DNA of 64,000 bases. Source: Pyropia haitanensis. Taxonomy: Eukaryota > Rhodophyta > Bangiophyceae > Bangiales > Bangiaceae. The stretch lies in contig SDUX01000004.1 of assembly GCA_008729055.1 (NCBI GenBank), positions 620,001 through 684,000 of the forward strand. The letters are read 5' to 3'. The position numbers and the translations under genes were made by a program. This document shows positions 47,958-59,592 of the stretch, piece after piece. The notes under the pieces were generated by a model that was given only the letters and a program-made list of their open reading frames with translations, had not been told where the DNA came from and ran no database searches. Each line of letters begins with the position of its first letter. The stretch's first letter is position 1.

Positions 47958-48026
47958 GCGGGGGTGGCCACGGCGGCGCGGGCGACGGGCACGACGGGGG
48001 GGTCCCGGCCAGACGGCCTGGCGGGC
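43611..48026. other. 4.4-kb GC low-complexity region, no supported gene
   Basis: Most of this is (GGC)n/(CCG)n-like DNA with long G or C runs. Very long frames open on both strands (44665-46137 plus, 44646-45662 minus, 46692-49016 plus), but they encode only Gly/Ala/Arg/Pro mixtures. A less biased island lies at about 46080-46960. A minus frame there (46321-45866) includes one hydrophobic stretch, AVVAVVMYILAVFAG, but nothing else supports it. The last kilobase is upstream of the zinc-finger gene and probably contains its promoter and leader. Confidence 0.45.
44559..44605 (+). repeat. Tandem pair of TAAAAGT units in G-runs
   Basis: GGAGGTAATAAAAGTCGGGG is followed directly by GGAGGCCATAAAAGTCGGGG. 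Each unit has an ATAAAAG core like the LEA promoter elements at 25721 and 26902, but no supported gene starts nearby. Confidence 0.6.
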
Positions 48027-48046
48027 ATGTCTGGCGGCTACCCGTT

Positions 48047-48079
<33 letters not shown>

Positions 48080-49916
48080 CCAGGTGCCGGGACACCCGTA
48101 CGGTACTGGCGGTGGGGGGGGGGGGGTGCCCGGCAACAGCGGCAGCGGCGGCGGCGGCGGCGACCAGGCGCCGGGACACCCGTATGGGACTGGCGGTGGG
48201 GGAGGAGGGGCGCCCGGCCGCGGTGCAGGCGGCGGCCATGACGGCCGTGGCGGTGGGGGTGGCGTCGGTGGTGGCGGCGCCGGTGGCGCTGGCGGGGGGA
48301 GAGGGGGGGGCGGCGGCTACCCGCCGCCGCCACCAGCGGACGGGTGGGGGCTGAACGCGTCGTTTGCGGGCGGCTGGTTCCCGCCCCACCCGTCGCAGCG
48401 AGGCCACCTGCGGGCGCCTGGCGGCGGCGGCGGCGGCTATGCCAGCGGCGGCGTTGACGGCGGCGGCGGTGGGGGTGGCGGCGGCGGCGGCGGCGGCGGC
48501 GCCGCCGCACCCGCCGCCGCCGCCGCGGCGGGGCCCTACCCGCCGGGCGGCGTCGCGGGCGGCGGCTACCCCCCCGGTGGCGGCTACCCCCTCGGCGGCG
48601 TGGCGGGCGCGTACCCCCCCCACCCCCACCCCGCGGGGGCGCTCCCCCCCCCCCCCAGGGCGTCCCCCCCCACCTGTTTGACTTCCCGCTGGGCCTGCCG
48701 CTCCGCGGCGGCCCGCCCGCGATTGCACCCGGGCGGCAGCCCGCGGCGGCGCCGCTCAAAAAGTACCTGTGCACGGTGTGCAACAAGCGGTTTTCGAAAA
48801 ACTACAACCTGTCGGCCCACAAGCGGCTGCACACGGGCGAGCGGCCGTTTGTGTGCGCCTACCCGGGGTGCAGCCGCTCGTTCCTGTGGAAGAGCAGCCT
48901 CACCAGCCACCGCGCGGTGCACGCGCGGAACCAGGAGGCGCAGCCGGCGGGCGAGGGCGGGGGGGGGGATGCCGCCGAGGGGGGGCGGGGGGCGCCGGCG
49001 CTGGCGAAAGCGCTGAGGGCGGGGGCGGCGAGGAGGGGGGGGGAGTGGCGAGCCGAGCGAGGGCGGCGAGCCGTCCGCGGGGGCGCCCGCCGAGGGCCAG
49101 GCCGACGAGCGCGCGATGCGGGCCGGCGCGGGGGCGGCTGCGCACGGTGCCGCCGCCGCCGCCGGCGCGCCGCCGGCGGGCGCTGGCGCGTATGGCGGGG
49201 AGGAGGCGCCGTCGTCGTCGTCGCCGCTGCTCTTCCCCGAGGAGAGCATCCGCGCCAACGCGGCGGCGGCGGAAGCGGCCGAGGCCGCCGCCGAGGCCGC
49301 CGCCGCCGCCGCGTCGGTCGTCGCGTCGTCTGGGTTTTTGGCGGGCGCGTCGCTGGGGAGCTTTGACTGGGCACGCGTCGGCGTCGGCGCTGGGGGGGTG
49401 GGGGGGGGCGCCGACGGTGCCGGCGGCGCCGCCGCCGCGCGGGCTGACGCGGCGGGCGTGGATCCGTCCTGGTGGGGCGAGCCCGGCGCGACGGGCGTCG
49501 ACGCGTCGGCGGCGGCGGCGACCGCGGCGGCGGCGGCGACCGCGGCGGCGGCCGGCGCGGGTCGGGCCGCCCCGGCCAACGGGGCGGGCGGCGGCGGCGG
49601 CCACGGCGATGCGGGTGACGCCCCGCACCCGATGGGTGACGACGCGTTCTTTGCACCCCCGCTGGCCATGGCCATTCCGCCGACGGTGTCTGAGCTGAAG
49701 CTGCCCGCCCCGGAGCGCAGCAGGATACGGCAGCCCTACGCGGGCGCCACCGTCCGCGGAGCGGGCGGAGCGGCCAAAGCGGACGCGGGCGGCCTGGCGA
49801 CGCGGCCGCACGCGCCCGCTGGCGGCGGCGCGACGCCGGCGCAGCTGTGGGAGGCGGCCGAGGCGCAGCTGCGGGAAGGCCGCGCCACCGACGCGCTCGC
49901 CGGGCCGTCCCCGTGG

Positions 49917-49950
<34 letters not shown>

Positions 49951-51316
49951 GCGGCGAGACGGCCAAGCGCAAGCGCCCGCCGTCCGCGTCGGCCTATGCG
50001 TCGGTCGGCGTGCCCCGTGCGGGCGACGCGGGCGGCGTCCGCGACGCGGCGGCGGCCTTTTCCGACCTGTTCACGGGGCCCCCGGGGGTGCGCGCTGGGC
50101 GGGCCGACGCTGCCGCCGCGTCGTCGGCCTCGCTGGGCGCCCAGTGGCTCCCGTTTGTGTCGTCTGGGCCGTTGGCGTCGGCGGCCGACGGAGGGGGGGG
50201 CGCGCCGGCGGCGGCCGCCGCCGCCGCGGCCGCCAACGCGCCCGACACGCCCATGGACACAGAGGGCGGCGGCGGCGCGCCATCGGGCACAGCGGCGGCG
50301 GCGGCCGGGGAGGGCGCGCCCGGGCTGTCCCTGTCGCGCGGCCTGACGCTGCTGCAAGCGCAAGACGCCGCGGAAGCCGAGTACTTTGCGAGCTTTGGGC
50401 CGGCCGCCACCGCGGCCGCGTCTGGGGCGGCGGCGGCGGCGTCGGCCAAGGGCGCCGACGGCGGCAGCGGCAGCGGCAGTGGCAGCGGCGGCGGTGCTCC
50501 CCCCTCCAGCGGCGCGCGGCCTTCATCCGACTTTTTGGCCGACCGCCTCGGCGGCGGCGGCGGCGTCTACTCGCGCGACCGCCCCGCGATGTCCGCGCTG
50601 GGCATCCCCACGGCGACGATCGACCCGCTCTCGTGCGACGATGTGGTCAAGTCGCCGCCGCCGCCCGAGGATATGACGCTCGAAATTAGCGACGAGCCGC
50701 GGCCGGTGCCGGCCACGTCCGCCCTCCGCGCGCTGTCGGCGGCGCCGCACGCGGGCGCCGCGGGCGCCAGCGGCGACCTCTCTGCCTTCCTCGCCTTCCC
50801 GCCCGAGTCGCCGGGCGCCGCGCGGCTGCGGCAGTGGAACTTGGCGGCGGCGGGCGTTGCCGTCGGCGGCGGCGGCGGCCCCGGCGGGGGTGGTGGCCTC
50901 GGCGGGCTGGCCGGCGGCGGCGGCGTCGGCGGCGTTGGCGGCGCGGCGCCGTTTGGCACCCCCGGCGGGGTGCTGACGCCCGGCGGCGGCTTTGCGGCGC
51001 CCGCCTTTACGCCCACCTTCCGGCCGGGCTTCTCGCCGCTTGCGCCGCCGCTGTCGCCGGGCGGCATGCCGTGGTCGCCGCTGCTCGCCGGGGCGGGCGT
51101 GCCGGGCCAGTCGCCGGCGGCGCGGCCGTGGACGCCGTTTGTGGTGGGGGGGGCGCTCGGCGCGCGGCTGCCGGCGCCGGTGCGGCCGCCGGCGGGACCG
51201 CCGGCGGGGCCGCCGGCGGGGCCGCCGGCCGGGGGGGGGGGGGGGGGGGCGCGCCGGCCGGGGGCGGCGCCGCGCCGGGGGGGGGGGGCGCGGGGGCCAA
51301 GCCGGGGAGCTGGTGA
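48027..51316 (+). CDS. C2H2 zinc-finger DNA-binding regulator with low-complexity arms
   Basis: From the ATG at 48027 (MSGGYPFGG) the N-terminal ~210 residues are Gly/Pro/Tyr-rich, prion-like, with a 28-residue duplication (GDQVPGHPYGTG and GDQAPGHPYGTG, 84 bp apart). Two TFIIIA-type fingers follow (48768-48930): CTVCNKRF...HKRLH (C-x2-C-x12-H-x3-H), linker TGERPF, and CAYPGCSRSF...HRAVH (C-x4-C-x12-H-x3-H). The ~790-aa C-terminal arm is Ala/Gly-rich and acidic-patchy with conserved-looking islands (GDDAFFAPPLAMAIPPTVSE, KRKRPPSASAYASVG, MSALGIPTATIDPLSCDDVV) and ends GAKPGSW at 51316. Four frame changes lie in G/C runs at 48644-48671, 48959-48991, 49035-49043 and 51231-51288, each consistent with one missing base. 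The frame running past 51316 enters T-rich 3' UTR and is rejected. A transcription factor is the likely role. Confidence 0.75.
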
Positions 51317-52019
51317 GGGGGCCCCCCGCGCACGCGCGCGGCGCGTGGGGGCGGCCTACGGGTCAGGCGTGTGGGTGCGTAGGGTGACGCCCGCTGCTTT
51401 GTTTTTTTTCTCCCCTTCGCTCGTGTTTTTTTTCTTTCCTTTCGTAGTCTACCCCCGGCGCGCGTGCTCTACCCCTCCTGCTCTCTCCCTTGTTCCTGAC
51501 TCCTTCCATACATGGCTAGCCGTGTTGCGCAGGGCCTTTCGTAGCCCTCTTTTTTTTTTTTCCAGCGTCTCACCCTTCTGGTTGGTTCTGGCGCCTGCCT
51601 TCGATTCCCTGTTCTTTTTTTTTTTTTGGCGGACGGCCGCTTGGTCCGCTACGCCGTGCGGCGGTGGGCGTGTGGCGGGGCTGCTACAAACCATACCCCA
51701 ATGGGAACAATCGCGAGATAGAAAGCGTATGGTTGCAGCTGCGCACGCAGCGTCGGTCCGCGGACCCCCACGACGTGGTGTACAAACCGTAGACGCACAC
51801 GTCGCTGCCATGGTGGGCAGCCACGCGCCCGCTGTCACAAGGGAAGCGTTGCAGTTCGAGCCGATACCTATCCGTACGCACACGCATCGTATGGGACTCA
51901 CGAGAATACGTAACCAGGATGGACACATGAAATGCATGCTGGCGGCAAGCAGCGCACCAACAACAGAAGCGCGCCGTCAGTATCAAAGCAGCTCACCATA
52001 CACTCAACAGGAGTCGTCT
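51317..52019 (+). other. 3' region of the zinc-finger gene
   Basis: Four T-runs of 8-12 bases (about 51403, 51427, 51550, 51619) in otherwise balanced sequence suggest a 3' UTR/termination region. From about 51700 the composition is transposon-like. No gene is seen. Confidence 0.45.
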
Positions 52020-53165
52020 ACAAGCCCCGGGGCGCATGCCCGACAGAGAGGGATGGGGCCGGGACGCGCTCGCCGTCACTCGATCCATCAGACGGCGTCG
52101 ACAAGGGCGCTCACACAGGGTCGTGGCGACCTGGCGGGGTGAGTTCTAATTACCCCGACAGACGTGTTGCCAGAGCTCAGTGACATGCGTCGACAAGGTT
52201 CATCACAGGAAGAGGGCGACATAAGCAAGTGGGGGAGAGAAGGGATGCCACAGCAGAATTGCAGGCACGGGAAAAGAATCGACAGAACATACCGTACCGT
52301 GCTGTGCAACAAAATGGGAGCACAAAGAGTACGATGCACAGCTGTGCAAGGTGGCACCACATCGCAGCGGACCGCGCAGTGTGCGGCAGTCACCTGGTGA
52401 CACGTCCTGGCCTGGGACTCCACAGATGAAGAACACGGTCCTCGACATGGGCGACGCCGAAGATGCCGGCGACGCCGCGGTGTCGGATCACGGAGTCGCC
52501 GTCGCTTAGATCCGTATCAACAACGCATTACAGCGGTCGAGTCTGACTTGATCTGCAAAGCATCGTCTCAAACCTGTACTGTACGAGCGACTTGGGTAGA
52601 TCACTTCAGCAAAGACAGATTCGTGTGCTCGAATCAGCAGGAGTTACGGGTTATCAAGTCGGTTTTCGTTGGCTTCCAGGTATTCAGGTGAGGTCTGTCT
52701 GTGATGCGATCCTTCTTGCGCTGCGCCGCGAACGTCGTCCACCTGCGTTGTGCGACGTCTCGTCAAGACCGCGGCGCCAGGCATGCTGTGAGATGACTGC
52801 TGGACTCCTCCTGTCCTGCGACGCTGTTGTGTGTCCTTCGCCAGTTTTCCTTTGTGCACTTTGTGCTCTTCTGCTATTGTATTGTTGTGGTATGTTTTGT
52901 CCAGCACTGCCCTGTACCGTCCGTTCTGCGTTCCCAACGGCCTCCTCTTTGCTTGCGTCGCCCGCTTCCTGTGATGAACCTTGTCGACGCATGTCACTGA
53001 GCTCTGGCAACACGTCTGTCGGGGTAATTAGAACTCACCCCGCCAGGTCGCCACGACCCTGTGTGAGCGCCCTTGTCGACGCCGTCTGATGGATCGAGCG
53101 ACGGAGGACGCGCCCCGTTCCTCCTGGCCCTGTCGGACATGCACCACGGTGCTGTACTGTCGTCT
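52020..53165. mobile_element. Foldback-type element with long inverted arms
   Basis: 52081-52212 and 52965-53098 are essentially identical inverted copies (~132 bp) containing CCATCAGACGGCGTCGAC and GAGTTCTAATTACCCCGACA. Weaker inverted similarity extends outward to about 52025/53160 (CATG(C/T)CCGACAG) and inward for another ~200 bp (AACATACC, GAGCACAAAG). The spacer around 52440-52750 has no coding signal. The near-identity of the arms implies recent origin or gene conversion. Two inverted insertions of one MITE family is an alternative. Confidence 0.75.
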
Positions 53166-53801
53166 CTTGTATCTACTGGCAAGGTGCAGCCATGCTGACT
53201 TTTTTTGCACTGCTGTTGGTGCCGTGGATCCCGTCCCCATAGATAGTGTGTTTTGTGTGCGACATACCGATAGATTGTCGTGCAGGACCTGAGCGTTGGC
53301 TGCGCATGGATAAGCTTCGTCTCGACCTGCTACGCTTCATTTATGACAGAGGGCACGTGCTGGCTCGTTGCGGCGGTGACACGTGCGGGTGCGGATGTTG
53401 GTCACGCGGGGTTGTGGGCCGGCCCGGTGTGCGGTTGCAACCAGACTTGTTTTTTTCGTTGCAGGCGTTGTTGCCAAGAGTTTTCGAATGGCCGAGGCGT
53501 TTGGTGCCTGTGAGCCGGTCCTGCTGGGGTCTAACAGAGCAGTCGGTGCACAGACGCGCGTCCACACCCGTGGGCGCATGTCGTGCATACCGCGCCGCTG
53601 GGCCGCCACCCGGGCCCGAAAAGAGAGACAAAGAGCAAAGACCACCAGAGCAAGCCACAGCCAATACGCCAGGAGCACAGCCGCCAGGCCCGCTGCCACG
53701 ACCCGTCCGCACAATAGCAACCTCCCCCCCATCACAAGAGCTACCCCAGACTCTGTGAGTATGTCCGCGCCCCCCCGCACACCCCCTCCGCGACGAGCAG
53801 C
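53166..53801. other. Intergenic region downstream of the zinc-ribbon/RRM gene
   Basis: Balanced to GC-rich sequence with two T-rich patches (53200-53208, 53449-53457). Frames on both strands (53246-53758 plus, 53341-54237 minus) show no domain outside the RRM gene. It probably contains that gene's 3' UTR. Confidence 0.4.
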
Positions 53802-55087
53802 CTACTTGTTGCCTTCGCGGACGCTCACGTTCCTCCCCCCCAACGACGCGCCGTCCAGCCCGTCCACCACCGACCGCATGTCCGCCTCGGTCGCCATCTC
53901 GGCAAACGCAAACCCCTTTGGCCGCCCGTCCTGGTCCGACACCATCGTCACCTTGCTCACCCCCGCGCCCGTCGAGGTCAGCAGGTCGCGGAGCTCCGCC
54001 TCGGACGCGGCAAACGGCAGGTTGCCCACAAAGACGGTCGTCTTGCTGCTGCTGCGGCCGCCGCGGCGGTCGCCGCCGCCGCCACCCCCATACGGCCGGC
54101 GCTCCCCGCCGCCGCGCGCCGACGAGTAGCCGCCGCGCTCCCCGCCGGGGCCTCCCCGCCGATCCCCCCCGGCCCGCCCCGCGGCGGGCGGTCGCCCATC
54201 GGCGGGCGCTCCTGTCGAAAGTCCCCGCCCTGCGCAATCACTTCCTTGCGGTCCTCCGGGTAGTCCTTCATGCCCAGGCCGGGCGCGAGGGCGTTGAGGC
54301 GGTCCGCCTTTTGGAACCACACGTGCTTGCACACCGCGCAGCGCACCTTGGCGCCAACCCCGCCGCCCGCCGTCAGCGACTCGGGCGTCATGATGTACGT
54401 CGCCTTGCAGTTGGAACACGTGGTGTACTGGATGCCGCCCACCGCCCGCGGCGGCCGCTCCCCACGTGGCGGACCCCGGTCGCTGGCAGCCTCCCGCGAC
54501 GCGCGGCCGCGCTCGCTAGAGTAGCCCGTCGGCGCGCCGCCGCCGCCACGGGCGCCAGCCTCAGACGGCGGCGCCCCCCGCGGGGACACGACCGGGTCGG
54601 GCTGCGTGCGCGTCATGCCCGTCCGGTAGCCGCCGGGCGCAAAGCGCGGCGCGCCACCCCCGCGCGGGCCGCCGCCTCCGTCACGGCGGGGTGGGCCGCC
54701 CTCCCGCCGCCCCTGCGGCCGTTCGCCGCCGGCACCGGCACCACCACCACCACCCTCCCGCCGCGGCGGCGGCGGGCCCCGTGGGGGACCACGCCCCGAC
54801 GCCGCCGCTGTGCCATTGCCGCCGGGCGCCGCCGCCGCTGGCCCACGCGCCGCCGCGGGGGCAGCTGGCGGTGTGGGCGCCGCCGCCGCCGGGCCGTCCT
54901 TGTTGTTGTTGTCGCCGCCGCTCGACGGGCGGGGCGGAGGGGGGTTGGCCGACGGCCGCGGCGGCGGCTTTTGCAGCTGCGCCACCGCCACGCCCGGCGC
55001 CGCAGGGGGGGAGCACACCACCGCCGCCCGCCGGTTGGCGGCAGACAGCAGAGAGCGGCCGGCAAAGGCCGACACGAACGCGGCCAT
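53802..55087 (-). CDS. Zinc-ribbon (MJ0042-type) plus RRM RNA-binding protein, probably plastid
   Basis: The ATG at 55087 begins MAAFVSAFAGRSLLSAANRR, a plausible red-algal plastid transit peptide with early AFV. Residues ~40-215 are Pro/Gly/Arg-rich with RGG-like patches. A zinc ribbon follows: CSNCKATYIM (C224, C227) and VRCAVCKHVWF (C250, C253), the layout of bacterial MJ0042-type fingers. The C-terminal ~80 residues are an RRM with RNP2 TVFVGNLPF and RNP1 KGFAFAEM, ending VSVREGNK at 53802. The two halves lie in different frames; the switch is at or next to the C7 run at 54164-54170 within an RGG-rich linker and has the sense of one missing base. Total about 428 aa. By homology it binds RNA; its plastid location and target RNAs are inference. 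Confidence 0.8.
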
Positions 55088-55949
55088 GATGGCGGGGGCT
55101 ACAGTGAGGAAGCGAGGAGGGGGGGGGGGAAGCGCGATGGGGGGATGGGAGGGGGGACGGGGAGGGTGGTGACTGCAGGCCGGAGGACAAAAGGGAGGAG
55201 AGGGCGGGGGCCAAAAGGGAGGAGAGGACGGGGGCCAGACTGGCCACAACCGGCCAGCGTGTGAGATCGCGAGGACGACGACGACGGCAGAGGGTGCGCC
55301 GCGGCTGGGGGAATGTCGAGCTCCACACGCTGCAATGGGGCAGCAAACAAGTGCGGGGAGGGACCATTTCGCGGGCCGCCGCCAGAAGGAGATTGGGGCG
55401 GCACACAAGGCATGCAGGGGTCCAGTCGAGCGATCAAATCAGTCGAGGAATCGACATCGAGCCTGTAGGAGTTGAATGGCGATTAGATTCTGCAAGTCCT
55501 GGCGCTTCCATTGATCCGTGTCGCTGGAGACCCCGGCCGCGTCTTCATTCTCCGTCTGTGCATCCATCGCCGTCACTACGCAGTGTCGGCGGCAACTATG
55601 GGGTACAGCTATACCGCAGGCACAGCTACCCACACTTGGGTCTACCCCGAGACGGCAATGGAGTGGGCCCGCCCCTCAGGCGGGCACCGTAGCTGGCGCA
55701 CTACAAAGCAACCCGCACCTGTCAAGAACGGGAACAAGACTCGGATGGAGAGGTCTGCGAAGCTGTGCCGGCCCCGGGTCTGCGCCACGCATGCACGGCC
55801 ACGGTGGAGGTTTTGGTCTTGCTGGGACAGGAGCGCCTCCCCGCTCGCGGTGGCACAATCCCCCCCCCCCCCCGCGCGCCTCCCCCGGGACCCTCTCCAC
55901 GGCACACACTGCAGTCTCACCTCCCCTCCCCCCCCCTCACCCCCCCCCC
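55088..55949. other. Intergenic region between the RRM and helicase genes
   Basis: The first ~150 bp form the G-rich (plus-strand) leader of the minus-strand RRM gene. 55190-55235 contains a direct repeat of GGGCCAAAAGGGAGGAGA-like sequence. 55430-55700 is balanced. 55860-55955 is C-rich and lies just downstream of the helicase stop. No gene is supported. Confidence 0.4.
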
Positions 55950-56385
55950 TCAACCGCCGAGCGCCCTGTAAAATTCGAGCGCGTCTGGGTGCGCGACGAT
56001 GCGGTTGAGGTCAAAGCGGGCGACGCGGAGCCCCTCTGCCGACGTGGCCCTGCTCAGCGCCACGTACACCATGCCCGCCTCAAACGCCGTCGACAGGTCC
56101 ACCTCCACCCGCGCCAGCGACATCCCCTGCGCGCCGTGGACGGTCAGCGCCCAGCCGAGCGTCAGCGGCAGCTGCGTCCGCGTCGCGACGACCACCCCGT
56201 CCGCGTCGACGAGGTCGTCCGCGGCGGGCAGCAGCAGCGCGGCGGCGCCGCAGTCAAAGCGGACAAACGGGTAGACGGGGGCGCAGCGGGCGGGCCACCG
56301 GGCGGGGCCGCCGGTCGCCGCCGCCGCCGCCGCGGCCGCGTCCCGGGCGGTCGCCGCGGCCGCCGCCGCATCGGCGGACGCCCCT

Positions 56386-56420
<35 letters not shown>

Positions 56421-57992
56421 ACGGGCGGCGGCGATGGCCTCGACGCGCCGCCCCAGCGCGGCGCGCAGCACAACGGCGGTGTGGTTGGGGAGCGCCTTGA
56501 CGTCCACCCGGTAGTCCGTGCACGTGCGCCGCAGCTGTGGGTACTTGAACGCCGCGATCGCCGCGGCGGACAGCAGCTCGAGGCGGTCGTCCGGGTTGGC
56601 CGCCGCGGGCCCGCCACGGCCGGCCGCCCCCCCCCCGCGGGCAGACGCCACCACCAGCCCGCCGTCAGCGTCGCGGCGAGCACCGCGGGGCGCCTCCCGA
56701 AAGTCCACCACCACCCCCGCCGCGCCATTCACCACCCCCGCCGCGGGCGCCACGTTCTTCACGCACACGACGCGGGCGCCGACCTTAAGCGCCACCGCCG
56801 ACGGCGCCCGCAGCGTCGACAGGCGCGCGGCGGCGCCTGCCGACGCGGCCCAGTCGTCGGCGGCGTAGACGTAGGCGGGGCGGTCGATGCGGCCGAGGCG
56901 CGCCTCGTTGCGCGCCGCGACGGCGCGCTTGTGCGAGCCCAGCCACACGTACGTGTCCCGGTCGTTGTCGTCGGCCACGTCAGCCGCCGCCGCGGCCGCA
57001 CCGTCTGCGCCGGGGGGGCGTGCCGCCGCGGGCGTCTGGCGGGAGGCGAGGAACGCCCGCCCCGTCGCCGACAGGCGCCCCTGGCGCACCTCGTTGAGGA
57101 CCGCCACAAACGCCGGGTCCGCCTGCCGGTGCACCCGCCGCAGCAGGAGCGTGCGCGGGAAGAGCGCGCCCCAGACGGGGCTCTGAAAAGCAAACGCCGC
57201 CGCGTCCGTCCCGCCCGCCGCCGCCGCGGCGGCGGCACCGCCATTGCCTCGCCCCCGCCACGTCGACGACAACGGCGACGACGCTACCACCGGCGGCAGC
57301 TGCAAAAAGTCGCCCACCCCAATGACCTGTATCCCCCCAAACGGCTCCCCCCGCCGCGCCCGCCGGACGACCGCGCCCACGTCGGCGACGGTCGTAAAAA
57401 ACGGCGCGGACAGCATCGACACCTCGTCAATCAGCAGCACGCGGGTGCGGGCCCAGCGGGCGCGCGCGCCCTTGCGCATGTACCGGACGAGCTCCTCCGC
57501 CGGCGCGGTGGCGAGCCCCACCCCCGCCCACGCGTGGAGGGTGGTGCCGCCGAGCGCGGCGGCGGCGAGCCCCGTCGACGCCGTCACGCCGACCGCGTCA
57601 CGGCCGTGGCGGTCAACGAGGGCGGCGAGGATGGCGCGGAGGGTGGCGGACTTGCCGGTGCCGGCCTCGCCCGTGAGAAAAAAGGAGGTGCCGCCGAGCG
57701 CGAGGGCCACCGCCTCCCGCTGCTCCGCGTCGAGGGGGACGGGCTCCCAGGGGGGGGCGCCCCCGGGGGGGGGGTATCCCCCGCCGCTGCCGCCGCGGGG
57801 GGGATCCCCTCGGCCACCACCGCCGCCGCCGCCGGTGCCGCCGCCGCCGCCGCCGCGGCTGGCGGGGGAGCGGACGCCCGCCGCCGCGGCGACGCCGCCC
57901 GCGCCCGCCGCCGGGGTGTGGCCTTGACCGCGTCCCGGGGCTTCCACGGGAGCACCCCCCCCTGCGGCGGCTCGGCCGCGGCGGCGGCGGCG

Positions 57993-58028
<36 letters not shown>

Positions 58029-58169
58029 TCCGCCGGCGCCCGCCCAAAATGGGCGCGGAAGGCCGGTGACACCCACAGGCCGCCGCCACCCCCCGCCGTC
58101 GCATCCGCGGCGGGCGGCGTCGCCGCTACCGGCGGGGAGGCGGCGGCGGCAGCGGCGGGTGCCGGTGGG

Positions 58170-58207
<38 letters not shown>

Positions 58208-58382
58208 GTCGGGCGACGGCGGCGTCGCGGACGCGGCCGCCGCGGCGGGCGGCCGCGCCAGCTCCCCCGCCCGCCGACGGGCGGCACCCCCCCCCCCAGC
58301 GGGTGGCGGCCGCCACGGCCGCCACGCCCGCCGCCCGCCCACGCGCCGCCCGGCACACCGTCGCCGCCCGCCGCCAACAGCA

Positions 58383-58415
<33 letters not shown>

Positions 58416-58581
58416 GGCCGCCGCGGCCGCCGCCGCCACCCCCACGGCAGACAGCGAGCCGCGCCAGCCGCCGTGCTACTCCCGCCGGCGGCCGCCGCGC
58501 GGCGGCCGGCGGCGTGAACGCGGCGGCGGCGGCGGCGGCGGGGCGGCCCGCCAGGTGCGCGCGGAGGAGGGCGGTGGCCAT
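55950..58581 (-). CDS. PIF1-family DNA helicase, probable organelle precursor
   Basis: The helicase core (about 57740-55950) is unmistakable: Walker A FFLTGEAGTGKSATLR, motif Ia TASTGLAAAALGGTTLHAWA, Walker B LLIDEVSMLSA, motif III IQVIGVGDFLQLPPV, VHRQADPAFVAVLNEVRQG, and the C-terminal LTVHGAQGMSLARVEVDLS with VYVALSRATS. PIF1 enzymes are 5'-3' helicases acting on forks, G-quadruplexes and telomeres or organelle DNA. An Ala-rich insertion (about 56290-56450) interrupts the C-terminal half. The N-terminus is uncertain: the best start is the ATG at 58581 (MATALLRAHLAGRPAAAAAA), Arg/Ala-rich and mitochondrion-like. Coding then passes to a second frame at the C11 run 58287-58297 (segment with VSPAFRAHFGRAP and VLPWKPRDAVKATPRRR) and to the helicase frame at 57750-57774, each consistent with one missing base. 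About 878 aa. Confidence 0.88.
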
Positions 58582-59561
58582 TGGGAAAAAAAAAAAACAC
58601 AGAAGCGGCGGAAAAGGAAAGCGGGAATGGGGGGGAGAGGGGGGGGGAGGGGGGAGGGGGGGGGGGCGTGGAATAGGGAACACAATGGGGGGGGTGGGGG
58701 AGGGGGGGGGAGGGGGGGGGTCACCGCGACGGCCGCTCACGCCGGCCGGCGTACGGCGACGGCAGTCGCGGCGCCTCGGCCCGTGAACCCGTCCCACCGC
58801 GGCGTCCGCCCCGCTTGGGATTGTGGACTGGCCTGCTCGCTCGAGATCCCGCACGTGGTCCGCGTCGGCCCGCGCGTGCTCGTCACGGCCGCGCCCCCCC
58901 CCCCGCCACGCGCGCGCGTCCCCGCCCGCACGCCGCCCGCCGCCGCCGCGCGCTTGCCATCCCAGACCCGCCGCCGCCGCCGCCACCGCCGCGGCCGCGG
59001 CGGGTGCGGCGCGGGCGGGCCGCCCCCGCGGGGGGCCCCCCGCGGCGCGCGGCGCGCGCGTGTCCCGTGGGCGCCCCCGCCACGGGGGTGTCGGGGCCGG
59101 CCGCGGCGGCCGCCCTGGCCGCGCCGCCCGCCGGCCGCGGCGGCCGTCTCGGCCGCGCCGCCGACCCCGCGCGTGCGCCGCCCATTCCGGCTGGCAGCCG
59201 CTGGCGGGCCGCCGCTGCCGGCCACCCGCGGAGCCGTCCCGACGGCCGCGCCGGTCGCGGGGTGGCGGCGGGCGCGGCCGCTCGGGGCGCGGCGGCGGTG
59301 GCGGCCGCCCCGGCCGGCGGCCGCGGCGGCGGCGGCGGCGGCGGTGGTGGTGGTGGCGGTCGGTGGTGGTGGCGGCGGCGGCCGCGGCGGCCGCCGCGCG
59401 GGTGCCCGCGTGCGCGGCGCGGGTGGCGGCGGCGACACCGCGGCGGCTGCCGGTGGGCGCCGTGCGCCGCGCGCGGGCGGCGTGGACGGCACCGCCGCGC
59501 CGGCGTGGCGCGTGGCGGGGGAGGGCGGCGGTGGCGGCGGCGGTGGGGATCGCCGCTGCTC

Positions 59562-59592
<31 letters not shown>

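Noticed and set aside
51317..52142. Extension of the zinc-finger protein frame to 52142
   Set aside because: It reads through poly-T tracts typical of 3' UTR; the alternative frame stops at 51316 after a coherent Gly/Pro tail.
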